The position numbers and the translations under genes were made by a program. A DNA stretch of 64,000 nucleotides from Corallococcus coralloides DSM 2259 (GTDB taxonomy: Bacteria; Myxococcota; Myxococcia; Myxococcales; Myxococcaceae). Location: contig NC_017030.1 in NCBI RefSeq assembly GCF_000255295.1, forward strand, positions 8,406,328 to 8,470,327, read 5' to 3'. Under the pieces are notes generated by a model. The model saw only the letters and a list, made by a program, of their open reading frames with translations, had not been told where the DNA came from and did not search any database. This document shows positions 1 to 9,184 of this stretch, in pieces. Within the stretch, counting starts at the first letter, position 1. Each line of letters starts with the position of its first letter.

Positions 1-2
1 AG

Positions 3-2459
3 ATCGACATGCTCGACTTCGCGGACGTCATCGCCATCAACAAGTTCGACAAGCGCGGGTCGCTGGACGCGCTGCGCGACGTGAAGAAGCAGTGGAAGCG
101 CAACCACAACGCCTTCACCCTGGCCGATGATGCGGTGCCCGTGTACGGCACCATCGCGTCGCAGTTCAACGACCCGGGCATGAACACGCTCTACCGGGCC
201 ATCATCGACGCGCTGGTGAAGAAGACGGGCGCGAAGCTGGACAGCCGGTTCTCCCTCACGCCCGGCATGAGCGAGAAGAAGTGGATCATCCCCCCGGACC
301 GCACGCGCTACCTGGCCGAGATTGTCGAAGCCTGCGAGGGCTACGACGGCTTCGCTCGCGCCCAGGCCGCCATCGCTCGGCGCATGTACCAGCTGCACGG
401 CACCATCCAGGCCCTGCGCCAGAACGTGGGGAAGAAGAAGCTGGAGATCGTCGAGCCGAAGAGCGCGGACGACGTGGTGCAGGTGACGGAGCGCGTGGAG
501 GGCGAGCCCGCGTACCTGGGGGACCTGGTGGCGCTGTACCAGGACCTGGAGAGCCGCCTGCACGCGGACTGCCGGCGCCTGCTGGCCGAGTGGCCCGCGA
601 CGAAGAAGCGCTACGCCGCGTCCAAGTACCAGTTCCAGGTGCGCGACAAGGTCATCGAGCTGGACCTCATCTCGGAGACGCTGTCGCACCTGCGCGTGCC
701 CAAGATTGCCCTGCCCAAGTATGAGGACTGGGGCGACATCCTGACGTGGCTGCTGCGGGAGAACGCGCCGGGCGCCTTCCCGTTCACCGCGGGCGTCTTC
801 CCGCTCAAGCGCGAGGGCGAGGACCCCGCGCGCATGTTCGCGGGCGAGGGCGGCCCGGAGCGCACCAACAAGCGCTTCCACTACGTGTCGCGCGGCCTGC
901 CGGCGAAGCGCCTGTCCACGGCGTTCGACTCGGTGACGCTGTACGGCGAGGACCCGGACCACCGGCCGGACATCTACGGCAAGGTGGGCAACTCGGGTGT
1001 GTCCATCGCGAACGTGGACGACGCGAAGAAACTCTATTCCGGCTTCGACCTGGCGGACCCGTCCACGTCCGTGTCCATGACCATCAACGGCCCGGCGCCC
1101 ATGCTGCTGGGCTTCTTCCTCAACGCCGCGGTGGATCAGCAGTGCGAGAAGTGGATCCGCGCCAACGGCAAGGTGGACGAGGTCGAGAAGAAGATTGAAG
1201 CGCTCTACCAGGAGCGTGGCCTGCCGCGTCCGCGCTACCAGGGCGAATTGCCCCAGGGCAACGACGGGCTGGGCCTGCTCTTGCTGGGCGTGTCGGGTGA
1301 CGAAGTGCTGCCGGCGGATGTCTACGCGAAGATCCGCGCGTCCACGCTCCAGGCGGTGCGCGGCACGGTGCAGGCGGACATCCTCAAGGAGGACCAGGCG
1401 CAGAACACCTGCATCTTCTCCACGGAGTTCGCCCTGCGCGTGATGGGCGACATCCAGCAGTACTTCATCGACCAGAAGGTGCGGAACTTCTACTCGGTGT
1501 CGATTTCCGGGTACCACATCGCGGAGGCCGGGGCGAACCCCATCTCCCAGCTGGCCTTCACGCTGGCCAACGGCTTCACCTTCGTCGAGTACTACCTGTC
1601 GCGCGGGATGCACATCGACGACTTCGCGCCCAACCTGTCGTTCTTCTTCTCCAACGGCATGGACCCCGAGTACGCGGTGCTGGGGCGCGTGGCCCGCCGC
1701 ATCTGGGCCAAGGCCATCCGGGACAAGTACGGCGGCAACGACCGGTCGCAGAAGCTGAAGTATCACATCCAGACGTCCGGCCGGTCCCTGCACGCGCAGG
1801 AGATTGCCTTCAACGACATCCGCACCACGCTGCAGGCGTTGCTCGCGCTCAACGACAACTGCAATTCGTTGCACACGAACGCCTACGACGAGGCCATCAC
1901 CACGCCCACGGAGGAGAGCGTGCGGCGCGCGCTGGCCATCCAGCTGGTCATCAACAAGGAGTTCGGCCTGTCGAAGAACGAGAACCCCAACCAGGGCTCG
2001 TTCATCATCGAGGAGCTGACGGACCTGGTGGAGGCGGCGGTGCTCAACGAGTTCCGCGCCATCTCCGAGCGCGGCGGCGTGCTGGGCGCGATGGAGCGCA
2101 TGTACCAGCGCTCCAAGATTCAAGAGGAGTCGCTCTACTACGAGACGCTCAAGCACGACGGGACGCTGCCCATCATCGGGGTGAACACCTTCCTGGACCC
2201 CAAGGGTTCCCCCACGGTGACGCCGCCGGAGGTCATCCGCGCGACGAAGGAGGAGAAGGACTACGCCATCACCGCGCGTGACGCCTTCTGGAAGCGCAAC
2301 GCGAAGACGGCGCCCGCGGCGCTGGAGGCGGTGCGCCGCGCGGCCCTGGACAACGGCAACGTGTTCGGCGCGCTGATGGACGCCTGCAAGGTGTGCACGC
2401 TGGGCCAGCTGTCCCGCGCGCTGTACGAGGTGGGCGGCCAGTACCGGCGCAACATGTGA
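3..2459 (+). CDS. icmF: Fused isobutyryl-CoA mutase IcmF, 5' end outside window
   Basis: Coenzyme-B12-dependent mutase interconverting isobutyryl-CoA and n-butyryl-CoA, fused to its own MeaB-like G-protein chaperone. The frame is open from the first base, and about 818 residues of the usual ~1,090 are present. The visible part starts at the end of the GTPase domain: the NKxD guanine-specificity motif (INKFD) is near residues 12-16, and the segment [14 protein letters not shown] closes the domain. A helical linker follows, then the mutase barrel with [47 protein letters not shown] and a C-terminal GVNTFLD segment. The N-terminal B12-binding domain must lie upstream. The G-domain and large subunit in one chain distinguish it from methylmalonyl-CoA mutase. 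Likely role: branched-chain acyl-CoA metabolism, which feeds iso-fatty acids in myxobacteria (family knowledge). A strong hairpin follows the stop. Confidence 0.95.
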   Translation: MDMLDFADVIAINKFDKRGSLDALRDVKKQWKRNHNAFTLADDAVPVYGTIASQFNDPGMNTLYRAIIDALVKKTGAKLDSRFSLTPGMSEKKWIIPPDRTRYLAEIVEACEGYDGFARAQAAIARRMYQLHGTIQALRQNVGKKKLEIVEPKSADDVVQVTERVEGEPAYLGDLVALYQDLESRLHADCRRLLAEWPATKKRYAASKYQFQVRDKVIELDLISETLSHLRVPKIALPKYEDWGDILTWLLRENAPGAFPFTAGVFPLKREGEDPARMFAGEGGPERTNKRFHYVSRGLPAKRLSTAFDSVTLYGEDPDHRPDIYGKVGNSGVSIANVDDAKKLYSGFDLADPSTSVSMTINGPAPMLLGFFLNAAVDQQCEKWIRANGKVDEVEKKIEALYQERGLPRPRYQGELPQGNDGLGLLLLGVSGDEVLPADVYAKIRASTLQAVRGTVQADILKEDQAQNTCIFSTEFALRVMGDIQQYFIDQKVRNFYSVSISGYHIAEAGANPISQLAFTLANGFTFVEYYLSRGMHIDDFAPNLSFFFSNGMDPEYAVLGRVARRIWAKAIRDKYGGNDRSQKLKYHIQTSGRSLHAQEIAFNDIRTTLQALLALNDNCNSLHTNAYDEAITTPTEESVRRALAIQLVINKEFGLSKNENPNQGSFIIEELTDLVEAAVLNEFRAISERGGVLGAMERMYQRSKIQEESLYYETLKHDGTLPIIGVNTFLDPKGSPTVTPPEVIRATKEEKDYAITARDAFWKRNAKTAPAALEAVRRAALDNGNVFGALMDACKVCTLGQLSRALYEVGGQYRRNM

Positions 2460-2466
2460 TTCAAGC

Positions 2467-2501
2467 GCCGCGGTCCCGGGCAGGTGTCCCGGGACCGCGG
2501 C
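2467..2501. terminator. Strong hairpin between convergent genes
   Basis: A 14-bp perfect inverted repeat (GCCGCGGTCCCGGG and its complement) with a 7-nt loop lies just after the icmF stop and before the 3' end of the convergent lipoprotein gene. There is no clear U tract, so it may act as a bidirectional hairpin terminator or RNA-stabilising stem. Confidence 0.7.
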
Positions 2502-2510
2502 GTGGGTTCA

Positions 2511-3632
2511 TCAGGGCCCGGCCGCGCCCAGGTCTTCAATCTGGAGCGTGTAGTTCCCCTCCACCCAACGCACCGGCACGGCGAAGCTGCTGTGCACGCT
2601 CACGAAGTGCGTGGCCTGCGACGCCCTGAAGGTGGTCCGCGTGCGGTCACCCGGCGAACCGGTGAGCTCGCCGCCCGGTACGGCATTGCGCACCTCGCAG
2701 CTCTCGCCCCCGCCGATGGTGCACGACACCTGGTAGGCATGACCGGCCACGACGCCCAGGGCGAAGACATCCGTGTCCCCGAGCATTTCGAACTTCGCCT
2801 GGACGGACGCAGTGCCCGCCGCGAGCACGGTGGCGGTCACCAGGGTGTCCCCGTGGTCCTCCGCGCCCTTGTCGTTCAAGACGCAGGTGTACGGTTGGGT
2901 CGTGGTGTTGTCCTGCTGGTCCTTGATGGATGCGTAGAACATGCCCCCGGGAGACTTGAAGGCCGTGGCGGCCTGGGTCTCCTCGAAGGTGTTGTTGTCG
3001 GCGACGCCGTAGCGCTGCCCGCGAGCATTGATGATGGAGAGTTCCCAGTAGGGCGTGGGGAAGGTGCAATCGAGCGCGTAGACGTTGCCCGCCACGGTCT
3101 GGAAGGAGAGAAGGTCCCGTTCTCCCCAGTGCTCACCGCGCCCCACCAGGACCTGCGCCGAAGGCGTCCAGGGCGTCGCCGTGGCGAACAGGTCGCCATG
3201 GTCATCCGGGCCCATGTCCACGAGGCGGAAGATGAAGGGCGCCACGGGGGCCTCGGAGTACTCGGAGTACCACCGGACCTCCACCGTGTAGACGGAGCCC
3301 CCAGTGAGCCCGGACCAATGCCACGCATAGGGGATGTCGCTGACGCGCCGGCTCGGGTCGCCGTAGTCGAGCGACGTCCCTGCGCCATCCCGCATCTCCA
3401 GGATGTAGCCATCACTGCCGGGCTCGACGACGAAGTCGTAGTGGTGCCCGGCCTGGGCCTCGAAGGCGAACCGGAGCGGGGTCCCCACGTCTCCCCAGGG
3501 AACGGAGTGGACCTCCGTCTTGGACGGCTTCAGCAGCGTATGCTCTTCCGGGATGTCGGGACCGCAAGCGCCCAGCGCGAACAGACAGGCACCGAGCATG
3601 AAGGCAGACAGAGGACGTCTCAAGACAGGCAT
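2511..3632 (-). CDS. Lipoprotein with PPC-like beta-sandwich repeats
   Basis: A 373-aa predicted lipoprotein. The signal peptide has two Args, a hydrophobic stretch and the lipobox LGAC, giving lipid-modified Cys near residue 23. The body holds about three repeats of roughly 100 residues with the pattern G..Y.F.V..G..Y.L.....G and 'GDTDVFALGVVAGHAYQV', typical of bacterial pre-peptidase C-terminal (PPC) domains. These are non-catalytic adhesion or secretion beta-sandwiches. It is transcribed alone, convergent with icmF. The precise role is unknown; the family and envelope location are inferred from sequence pattern. Confidence 0.8.
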   Translation of the reverse strand: MPVLRRPLSAFMLGACLFALGACGPDIPEEHTLLKPSKTEVHSVPWGDVGTPLRFAFEAQAGHHYDFVVEPGSDGYILEMRDGAGTSLDYGDPSRRVSDIPYAWHWSGLTGGSVYTVEVRWYSEYSEAPVAPFIFRLVDMGPDDHGDLFATATPWTPSAQVLVGRGEHWGERDLLSFQTVAGNVYALDCTFPTPYWELSIINARGQRYGVADNNTFEETQAATAFKSPGGMFYASIKDQQDNTTTQPYTCVLNDKGAEDHGDTLVTATVLAAGTASVQAKFEMLGDTDVFALGVVAGHAYQVSCTIGGGESCEVRNAVPGGELTGSPGDRTRTTFRASQATHFVSVHSSFAVPVRWVEGNYTLQIEDLGAAGP

Positions 3633-3697
3633 GGGATGGGCTCCCCCTCAGAAGGACGCCCACCCTATGCGATGACCGACATCCCTCCCAACCACTC

Positions 3698-4438
3698 TCA
3701 GTACGGACTCGACGTGGGGCGGATGATGATCTCACTCACGTCCACGTCCGCGGGCTGGCTGATGGCGTAGCGGATGGCGCGGGCAATGGCGTCCGCCGGA
3801 ATGGCGTCCTTGCGGAACTCGCGCATGTACTCGCGCGACGCCGGGTCGCTGATGGTGTCCGCCAGCTCCGACTGGGTGACTCCGGGCGAAATCACCGTCA
3901 CCCGGATGTCCGCGCCCACCTCCTGACGCAGCCCTTCGGAGATGGCCATCACCGCGAACTTCGTGGCGCAGTATACCGCCGCCGTCGGGCTCACCGCGTG
4001 CCCGCCAATGGAAGACAGGTTGATGAACTGCCCCGACTTCTGGCGCTTCATCACCGGCAGCCCCGCGGCAATGCCGTGCAGCACGCCCCGGATGTTCACG
4101 TCGATCATCCGGTTCCACTCGTCCACCTTCAGCTCCTCCAGCTTGGACAGCGGCATCACCCCCGCGTTGTTGATGAGCACGTCCAGCCGCCCGAACTCCT
4201 TCAGCGTGAAGTCCACGAAGCCCTCCACGTCCTCGCGCTTCGTCACGTCCAGCGGCCGGTAGCGCACCTCGCCGCCCTTCGTCCTCAATTCGCCCGTCAG
4301 CGCCTCCAGCCGGTCCGTCCGGCGCGCGCCCATCACCACCTTCGCCCCCTGGCTGGCGAGCAGGCGGGCCGTCGCCTCGCCAATGCCGCTGCTCGCTCCC
4401 GTGATGGCCACCACCTTGCCCTGGATGTCCGTCGTCAT
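3698..4438 (-). CDS. SDR-family oxidoreductase
   Basis: A 246-aa classical short-chain dehydrogenase/reductase. The cofactor loop TGASSGIG is at residues 13-20, NNAG at 90-93, Ser at 142-143, and the catalytic Tyr156-x3-Lys160 lies in YCATK. An Arg-Arg pair after the second strand (GARRTDR) suggests NADP(H) preference. The start at MTTDIQGK was chosen because the glycine-rich loop then sits at the usual distance from the N-terminus; the frame stays open for 113 codons upstream without signal. It is divergent from an AraC regulator across 157 bp, a common arrangement in which the regulator controls the oxidoreductase. Substrate unknown. Confidence 0.92.
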   Translation of the reverse strand: MTTDIQGKVVAITGASSGIGEATARLLASQGAKVVMGARRTDRLEALTGELRTKGGEVRYRPLDVTKREDVEGFVDFTLKEFGRLDVLINNAGVMPLSKLEELKVDEWNRMIDVNIRGVLHGIAAGLPVMKRQKSGQFINLSSIGGHAVSPTAAVYCATKFAVMAISEGLRQEVGADIRVTVISPGVTQSELADTISDPASREYMREFRKDAIPADAIARAIRYAISQPADVDVSEIIIRPTSSPY

Positions 4439-4595
4439 CGCGTTCGTCCTCGCTCTTGGGCCCGGCGCGGAAAAGGGCGCCGGGGATGACTGCACCCTCT
4501 CAAGGAGCGTGGGGATGGCGGTATCCGGATGCTCGCGGACTCTTGCCCATTCCTGCACGAGCGCCCATCCCCAACAGGAGTTAGAACGAGCGCGC
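4439..4595. promoter_or_regulatory. Shared intergenic region of the SDR/AraC divergent pair
   Basis: 157 bp that must contain both divergent promoters and, by analogy with AraC_N regulators, the regulator's binding sites. No clear -35/-10 or operator repeat could be picked out by eye. An AGGAG lies 15 bp before the AraC start. Confidence 0.4.
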
Positions 4596-5519
4596 ATGCC
4601 GACCGACCTGAGCCCGCACCTGTCCGAGCTGGCGACCCTCCTGGAGCGCCACACGCCCGCGGACGGCATCCATGCCACCGCCATCCCCCGCATGGTGCTC
4701 ATCCGCGCCTCCCAGCCCTCCACGCCCCTGCATGCGCTGCAAGAGCCGGCGCTGTGCATCGTGGCGCGGGGCCGCAAGCAGGTGCTCCTGGGCGACGAGC
4801 TGTATGTCTATGGCCCGGACCAGTGCCTCGTCGCGTCCGTGGACCTGCCCGTCACGGGACAGGTGGTGGAGGCCTCGCCCGACGCGCCCTACCTCTGCTT
4901 CCGGTTGGACCTGGAGCCGGGGCAGCTGGGCAGCCTGATGATGGAGGCGGCGCTGGAGGCCCCCGGCCCCACGGACATGGTCCGGGGCCTGGCGCTCGGG
5001 CCCGTGGGGGCGCCGCTGCTGGATGCGACGGCGCGGCTGGTGCGGCTGTTGGACACGCCGCGCGACATCCCCGTGCTCGCGCCGCTCGTCATCCGCGAGA
5101 TCCTCTACCGCCTGCTGTCCGGCGAGAACTCCGAACGGCTGCGGCGCATCGCCGTGGCGGACAGCCGCCGCGAGTCCGTCACCCGCGCCATCCACTGGCT
5201 CAAGGAACACTACGCCGCGCCGCTGCGCATCGAGCGGCTGGCGCGCGCCGTCCACATGAGCCCGTCCGCGCTCCACCACCACTTCAAGTCCGTCACCGCG
5301 ATGAGCCCGCTGCAGTACCAGAAGCAGCTGCGGCTCCAGGAGGCCCGCCGCCTGATGCTGGCGCAGGCCATGGACGCGGCCATGGCCGGCCACTCCGTGG
5401 GCTACGAGAGCCCGTCCCAGTTCAGCCGCGAGTACAGCAGGATGTTCGGTGCACCACCTTCGCGTGACATCGCGAGGCTGAGGGAGTCCCTCGCCTCCGC
5501 CCCGGCCGCGGCGCGCTAG
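4596..5519 (+). CDS. AraC-family transcriptional regulator (AraC_N type)
   Basis: A 307-aa regulator. The N-terminal half, with PALCIVARGRKQVLLGDE followed by an acidic beta-barrel segment, is the AraC_N (PF06719) type sensor. The C-terminal ~100 residues carry two helix-turn-helix motifs: WLKEHYAAPLRIERLAR, then HMSPSALHHHFKSVT, and later VGYESPSQFSREYSRMFG, the AraC signature. The start is the ATG at 4596; an upstream open frame reads into the intergenic region and lacks any domain. It is divergent from an SDR oxidoreductase, the typical layout for regulators that respond to a reactive substrate of the adjacent enzyme. Effector unknown. Confidence 0.92.
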   Translation: MPTDLSPHLSELATLLERHTPADGIHATAIPRMVLIRASQPSTPLHALQEPALCIVARGRKQVLLGDELYVYGPDQCLVASVDLPVTGQVVEASPDAPYLCFRLDLEPGQLGSLMMEAALEAPGPTDMVRGLALGPVGAPLLDATARLVRLLDTPRDIPVLAPLVIREILYRLLSGENSERLRRIAVADSRRESVTRAIHWLKEHYAAPLRIERLARAVHMSPSALHHHFKSVTAMSPLQYQKQLRLQEARRLMLAQAMDAAMAGHSVGYESPSQFSREYSRMFGAPPSRDIARLRESLASAPAAAR

Positions 5520-5615
5520 TCCCCAGGGACGATGGCAGACCCGGCACGTCGTTTCCACGTTGTGCCCCCTTCCGGAGCCATCGCCCCGGAAGGCATCCCT
5601 GGTGGGAGGGGCGCG

Positions 5616-6368
5616 ATGTCATCTGTCGAAGGCGGAGACTGGGGACTGAAGCACGTGGCGGCACAGCTCACCGCCGAGGAGCTGGAGCAGGTGGCCCGCG
5701 AGGAGCCGCTCCGGGACTCCGCCCTGCCCCCTTCGGGCAGCGCCGTGCGGTTCCTGCGGGTGCACCTCATGCGCATCGCGGGACACCTGGGCGAGCTGCA
5801 CCTGCCGGACTTCCAAGAGGTGGTGGGCCACGCGCTCCAGGCCGTGGAGGGCCCCGCGCCCCTGCTCTTCGTCGCCCAGCTGCGGGAGCGGCTCGCCTTC
5901 GAGCGGACCAGCTCGCGGCTCTACGCGGGCCTGCTGGTGAAGACGCATGCCCTGGGCAGCTACCCGGGAGGCCCCACGCCGGAGCGGCTGGTGGAGCTGC
6001 ACAACCAGGAGCTGGATCACCTGAACCTCATCCGCGAGTGCATCTACCGGCTCGGCGTGGACGCGCCCCAGCTGACGGCGCACGGGGACAGCGCGGATCC
6101 GCGCCCGCATGGGCTGCTGCGGGCCGTGGACGACCCGTGCGCCACGCTCCCGGACGCGCTGCGCGCGGTCCTCATCTCCGAAATCCTCAACAACGCCGGC
6201 TGGGCGATGCTCGTGGACCTGGCCCAGGAGCTGGGACCGCCCGACCTGGCGGGCGCCTTCCGCGAAGTCCTCCGCGAGGAGACGCTCCACCTGGAAGAGG
6301 TCACCACCTGGGTCGCCAACCTGCCGGACAGCATGCGCTTCACCGACGCGCGGGCCTCCGCCAGCTGA
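5616..6368 (+). CDS. Ferritin-like-fold protein of unknown function
   Basis: A 250-aa mostly helical protein without signal peptide. The metal-ligand-like pattern of ferritin superfamily helices is visible: E..HNQELDHLNLI near residue 130 and REETLHLEEV near residue 225 supply Glu/His at helical spacing, and LISEILNNAGWAMLVDL forms another helix. Related proteins in myxobacteria carry the label 'ferritin-like domain'. The ATG at 5616 was preferred over an earlier ATG at 5532 because GGGAGG sits 7 bp upstream. Whether it binds iron is not shown; the call rests on helix pattern and spacing. Confidence 0.65.
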   Translation: MSSVEGGDWGLKHVAAQLTAEELEQVAREEPLRDSALPPSGSAVRFLRVHLMRIAGHLGELHLPDFQEVVGHALQAVEGPAPLLFVAQLRERLAFERTSSRLYAGLLVKTHALGSYPGGPTPERLVELHNQELDHLNLIRECIYRLGVDAPQLTAHGDSADPRPHGLLRAVDDPCATLPDALRAVLISEILNNAGWAMLVDLAQELGPPDLAGAFREVLREETLHLEEVTTWVANLPDSMRFTDARASAS

Positions 6369-6373
6369 GGCGT

Positions 6374-6952
6374 TCAGCGAGCCACGGGCCGCCTCCGGGC
6401 GACGCGCTCCCGCACGGTGGCGATGAAGGCGGGTTTGTCCGCGCTGCCCTTCACGCCGTCGAAGTCCAGGTCCAGGTTCTCGGCGATGGCCCGGAGGTAT
6501 TCCAGACAGGGCTCGTCCTGGGGCGTCTTGCCTTCGGCGAACAGCGGATGGCAGACGGGGCAGTAGTTGACCACCCAGACGCGCTCGCCCTCTGGAATCT
6601 CCAGCGAGACAGGGCTGCCGTCGCTCAGGTCCTCTTCGTACGGCTCGATGCGCCAGACGCCCGTGGCGTCATCGTCGTCCATGAGCAACTGCCGGTAGTT
6701 GAGGCTGGGGACGAACTCCCACTCGCCCCAGTCGTAGCCGAAGGCCTGCGTCCGCGTGCGGCGGGCGCGGCTCCGGGCTTCCTCGAAGGCATCCGCGTCC
6801 TCCGGCGCCTCGTCGGCGGCGAAGAAGAACAGGTCCAGGAGGGCCTCGTCGTTGCCGAAGCCCTCCTCCTCGCACTCCTTGCCTGTCTTCTCACCGCACT
6901 CGAACGACGAGGGGGGACCGCAGACACTGCATCGGTAGTCGTGGACGCCCAT
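6374..6952 (-). CDS. Hypothetical protein with two CxxC pairs
   Basis: A 192-aa soluble, very acidic protein. It opens with YRCSVCG and has a second pair YCPVCH near residue 140, plus single Cys residues at FECGEKTGKEC. The arrangement suggests a bound zinc (zinc-ribbon or treble-clef style). A central Trp/Tyr-rich part (GYDWGEWEFVPSLNYRQLL) looks folded. No known family is recognised. It converges with the ferritin-like gene and is followed on the same strand by a lipoprotein gene. Confidence 0.7.
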   Translation of the reverse strand: MGVHDYRCSVCGPPSSFECGEKTGKECEEEGFGNDEALLDLFFFAADEAPEDADAFEEARSRARRTRTQAFGYDWGEWEFVPSLNYRQLLMDDDDATGVWRIEPYEEDLSDGSPVSLEIPEGERVWVVNYCPVCHPLFAEGKTPQDEPCLEYLRAIAENLDLDFDGVKGSADKPAFIATVRERVARRRPVAR

Positions 6953-6978
6953 GGCTGGAGCCTACCAGCCCCACCGCG

Positions 6979-7530
6979 TCATTCCTCGGGGACCTCCGCT
7001 TCCGGCACGTCGAAGGTGCACGTCAGCTCGCCGCCATCCGCGTAGCGGTAGACGAAGTGTCCTTGCGCGGCCCACGGCGACACCTCGTCCAGCGTCACCG
7101 AGCCCTCCACCGGAACGCCGGGCACGGAGAGGTAGCCGGAATCCTCTCCGATGTTACCCACCCACGCCGTCACCAGCGACGGCTCCGCGGGCGCCAGCCG
7201 GCCCTCCCGGGAGAAGAGGTTCACGGTCCGGTCCTCTTCCACCCGAGCCCCCTCCACCAGGTGGATGTCCACGCCGAAGCCCTCCAGGACCGGCTCGTCC
7301 TCGGGCGTGTAGTCCAGGTCGATGAAGGTGTCCGGCAGCTCGCCCTGAAAGGAGCGGTGCACCAGCGAGGACTGCTCCTCGAGAGGCCACCTCACGCGCC
7401 GTCCCTGATGCGTCCCCCGGCACTCCCCCGTGACCCTGGGGAGCTCTTCCAGCAGGAGGCAGGACGAAGCGCAGCAGGCGCAGGCCAGGAGCGGCAGCAC
7501 GACGCGCGGCGGACGGGGCATGGCCTTCAT
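6979..7530 (-). CDS. Hypothetical lipoprotein
   Basis: A 183-aa protein with a short Sec/lipoprotein signal (RPPRVVLPLLACACCASSC). Several Cys residues in the h-region make the exact lipidated Cys uncertain. The mature part is beta-rich and acidic, without a recognised domain; Cys in ECRG and LTCTF may form a disulfide. A second in-frame ATG at 7521 could be the true start, because AGGA lies 8 bp upstream of it. It lies head-to-head with the gene at 7614. Confidence 0.65.
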   Translation of the reverse strand: MKAMPRPPRVVLPLLACACCASSCLLLEELPRVTGECRGTHQGRRVRWPLEEQSSLVHRSFQGELPDTFIDLDYTPEDEPVLEGFGVDIHLVEGARVEEDRTVNLFSREGRLAPAEPSLVTAWVGNIGEDSGYLSVPGVPVEGSVTLDEVSPWAAQGHFVYRYADGGELTCTFDVPEAEVPEE

Positions 7531-7613
7531 CCTATCCGGAGGACCGAGGAGGCATGACCCGGTGGGAACGACCCGCCGGACCGCGTGCCTCCGTATGAGG
7601 AGGCATGCGAGTC

Positions 7614-9161
7614 ATGGACCTCCGCCGGACGCGGTACCTGCTGGGCGCCCTGCTGTCGTGGGGTGCCGCCGCCTGCCACGGGACGGACGGGGCAGTCCCT
7701 CCGTGTGAGGGCGCGGACTGCGCGGTGCCCGGGCTCACCCGGGCGTTCGAGCAGGGCACGCTGTCCTCCCAGACGCAGCCACGCGCGAACTTCGGGGGCC
7801 TCAAGGTGAGGCGGGCCTCTGGACGCACCTTCGTGCTGGAGACGACGCGAGACGCGGAAGGACGGGACACCCGCCGGCTCACCGTGTCCGCGCAGGACGG
7901 CGCGCGGCTGTGGCGGTTCGACGCCGCGGCCGGTGAGCACCTGAGCGACTTCACCGTGCATCCGTCCGGCGAGGTCACCCTGGGTGTCGAGCGCACCGGA
8001 GCGACGGCGGAGGCCTACGACCTGGTGCGCCTGACCGCCGAAGGTCAGGTGCTGTCGCGGCAGCCACTGCCCGCGTCCGAGACGGTGCCCGGCGAGGACC
8101 TGGGAGACACCCTGCCCTCCCCCGCGTTCCGCATGAAGTCTCCCTGGGTCCACGCCCTCACCGACGGCTGGCTGCGCACGGAGGCGCGTGGCGAGGACGT
8201 GGCCGTGGCCTTCCTGTCGCTCGTGGCCATTCCGGAAGACGGGCCCGCCAACCAGGACCTGGCGTCAGGCCTGATGACGCTCCAGTGGAAGGACGGGCGC
8301 TACACCGAGCAGTGGACCCGCGTCCTCGACGGACGCCACGCCACGCGGCCGGCCGCCTGGGCCTACGACGAGTTCCGCTGGCGCGAGGCCCCGCTCCGGC
8401 CGCTGCTCGCGGTGGACTCGGACGGCCGGCTGGTGGTGGGCCGCACCTGGAACAGCTCCCGCTGCCTGGCCTCCAGCCGCACGTTCAACGACTTCACCTC
8501 CGTGCACTGCCGCTCCGGCGACGACGTCACCACCCCCGCGGACACCGAACGGCAGCCCTTCGCCGTGACGGCCTTCACGCCCGTGGGGACGCGCATCGGG
8601 ACGCACGTCTTCGTCCCTGCCCGGGCGGCGGAGTTCGTCGTCTTCGACATGGCGGTGCGCGATGGGGAGGTGGCGCTCGCGGGCACCGTGGTGACGGAGG
8701 GCTCGAATGGCGCCATCGCCTGGTATCCGTCCTCCCCGGGCGCGCAGGACCGGATGACGCCCTACGACGGCTACCTGGGCGTGCTGTCGCTCGACTCGGG
8801 CGCCCTGCGCTTCGAGCACCGCGTGGACACGGGCCGCGCGGACCACTTCTCCGCGCTGCGCTGGACCGACGCGGGACTGGCCGCCGTGGGCGCGTCCGGC
8901 TGGGACCGGTGGTACGGAGGGATGAGCATCTCGCGCGGCTCCGGGGCCCTGCTCGCGCTCGCGTCCACCGACGGCCAGGCGGTGCGCACGCGGCGGCCCG
9001 GCCTCGAGGGACAGGGCCGCCATTTCCACCTGCTGGGCGTGGACGCGGACGGGGACTCGCTGGTGGCGGTGGGGCTCGCGGAGGCGCCGATGACGCACTC
9101 CGGAGACAACGGTCACCTGGAAGCGATGACCTTCGGCGGGCTCACCGTGGAGCTGCGCTGA
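7614..9161 (+). CDS. Large hypothetical lipoprotein, likely beta-propeller
   Basis: About 515 aa. The signal peptide RTRYLLGALLSWGAAAC ends in a lipobox-like Cys followed by HGTDG. The mature protein contains recurrent short blocks of the type 'LRLTAEGQVLSRQPLP' and 'LLALASTDGQAVRTRRPG' that resemble propeller blades in which an internal strand is followed by a D-G turn. No catalytic signature was seen. The ATG at 7614 was chosen because GAGGAGG ends 10 bp upstream; the ATG at 7605 is only 1 bp from that site. Function unknown; surface-exposed role inferred. Confidence 0.7.
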   Translation: MDLRRTRYLLGALLSWGAAACHGTDGAVPPCEGADCAVPGLTRAFEQGTLSSQTQPRANFGGLKVRRASGRTFVLETTRDAEGRDTRRLTVSAQDGARLWRFDAAAGEHLSDFTVHPSGEVTLGVERTGATAEAYDLVRLTAEGQVLSRQPLPASETVPGEDLGDTLPSPAFRMKSPWVHALTDGWLRTEARGEDVAVAFLSLVAIPEDGPANQDLASGLMTLQWKDGRYTEQWTRVLDGRHATRPAAWAYDEFRWREAPLRPLLAVDSDGRLVVGRTWNSSRCLASSRTFNDFTSVHCRSGDDVTTPADTERQPFAVTAFTPVGTRIGTHVFVPARAAEFVVFDMAVRDGEVALAGTVVTEGSNGAIAWYPSSPGAQDRMTPYDGYLGVLSLDSGALRFEHRVDTGRADHFSALRWTDAGLAAVGASGWDRWYGGMSISRGSGALLALASTDGQAVRTRRPGLEGQGRHFHLLGVDADGDSLVAVGLAEAPMTHSGDNGHLEAMTFGGLTVELR

Positions 9162-9184
9162 AGTCAGCCGCGCGCCCCACGGAC

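Noticed and set aside
4439..4777. N-terminal extension of the SDR gene to 4777.
   Set aside because: The extension is Arg/Ser/Met-rich without motifs and would overlap the divergent AraC gene. The SDR fold begins at 4438.
7605..7607. ATG at 7605 as the start of the large lipoprotein.
   Set aside because: It is only 1 bp from the GAGGAGG site; the ATG at 7614 has workable spacing and gives the same signal peptide.
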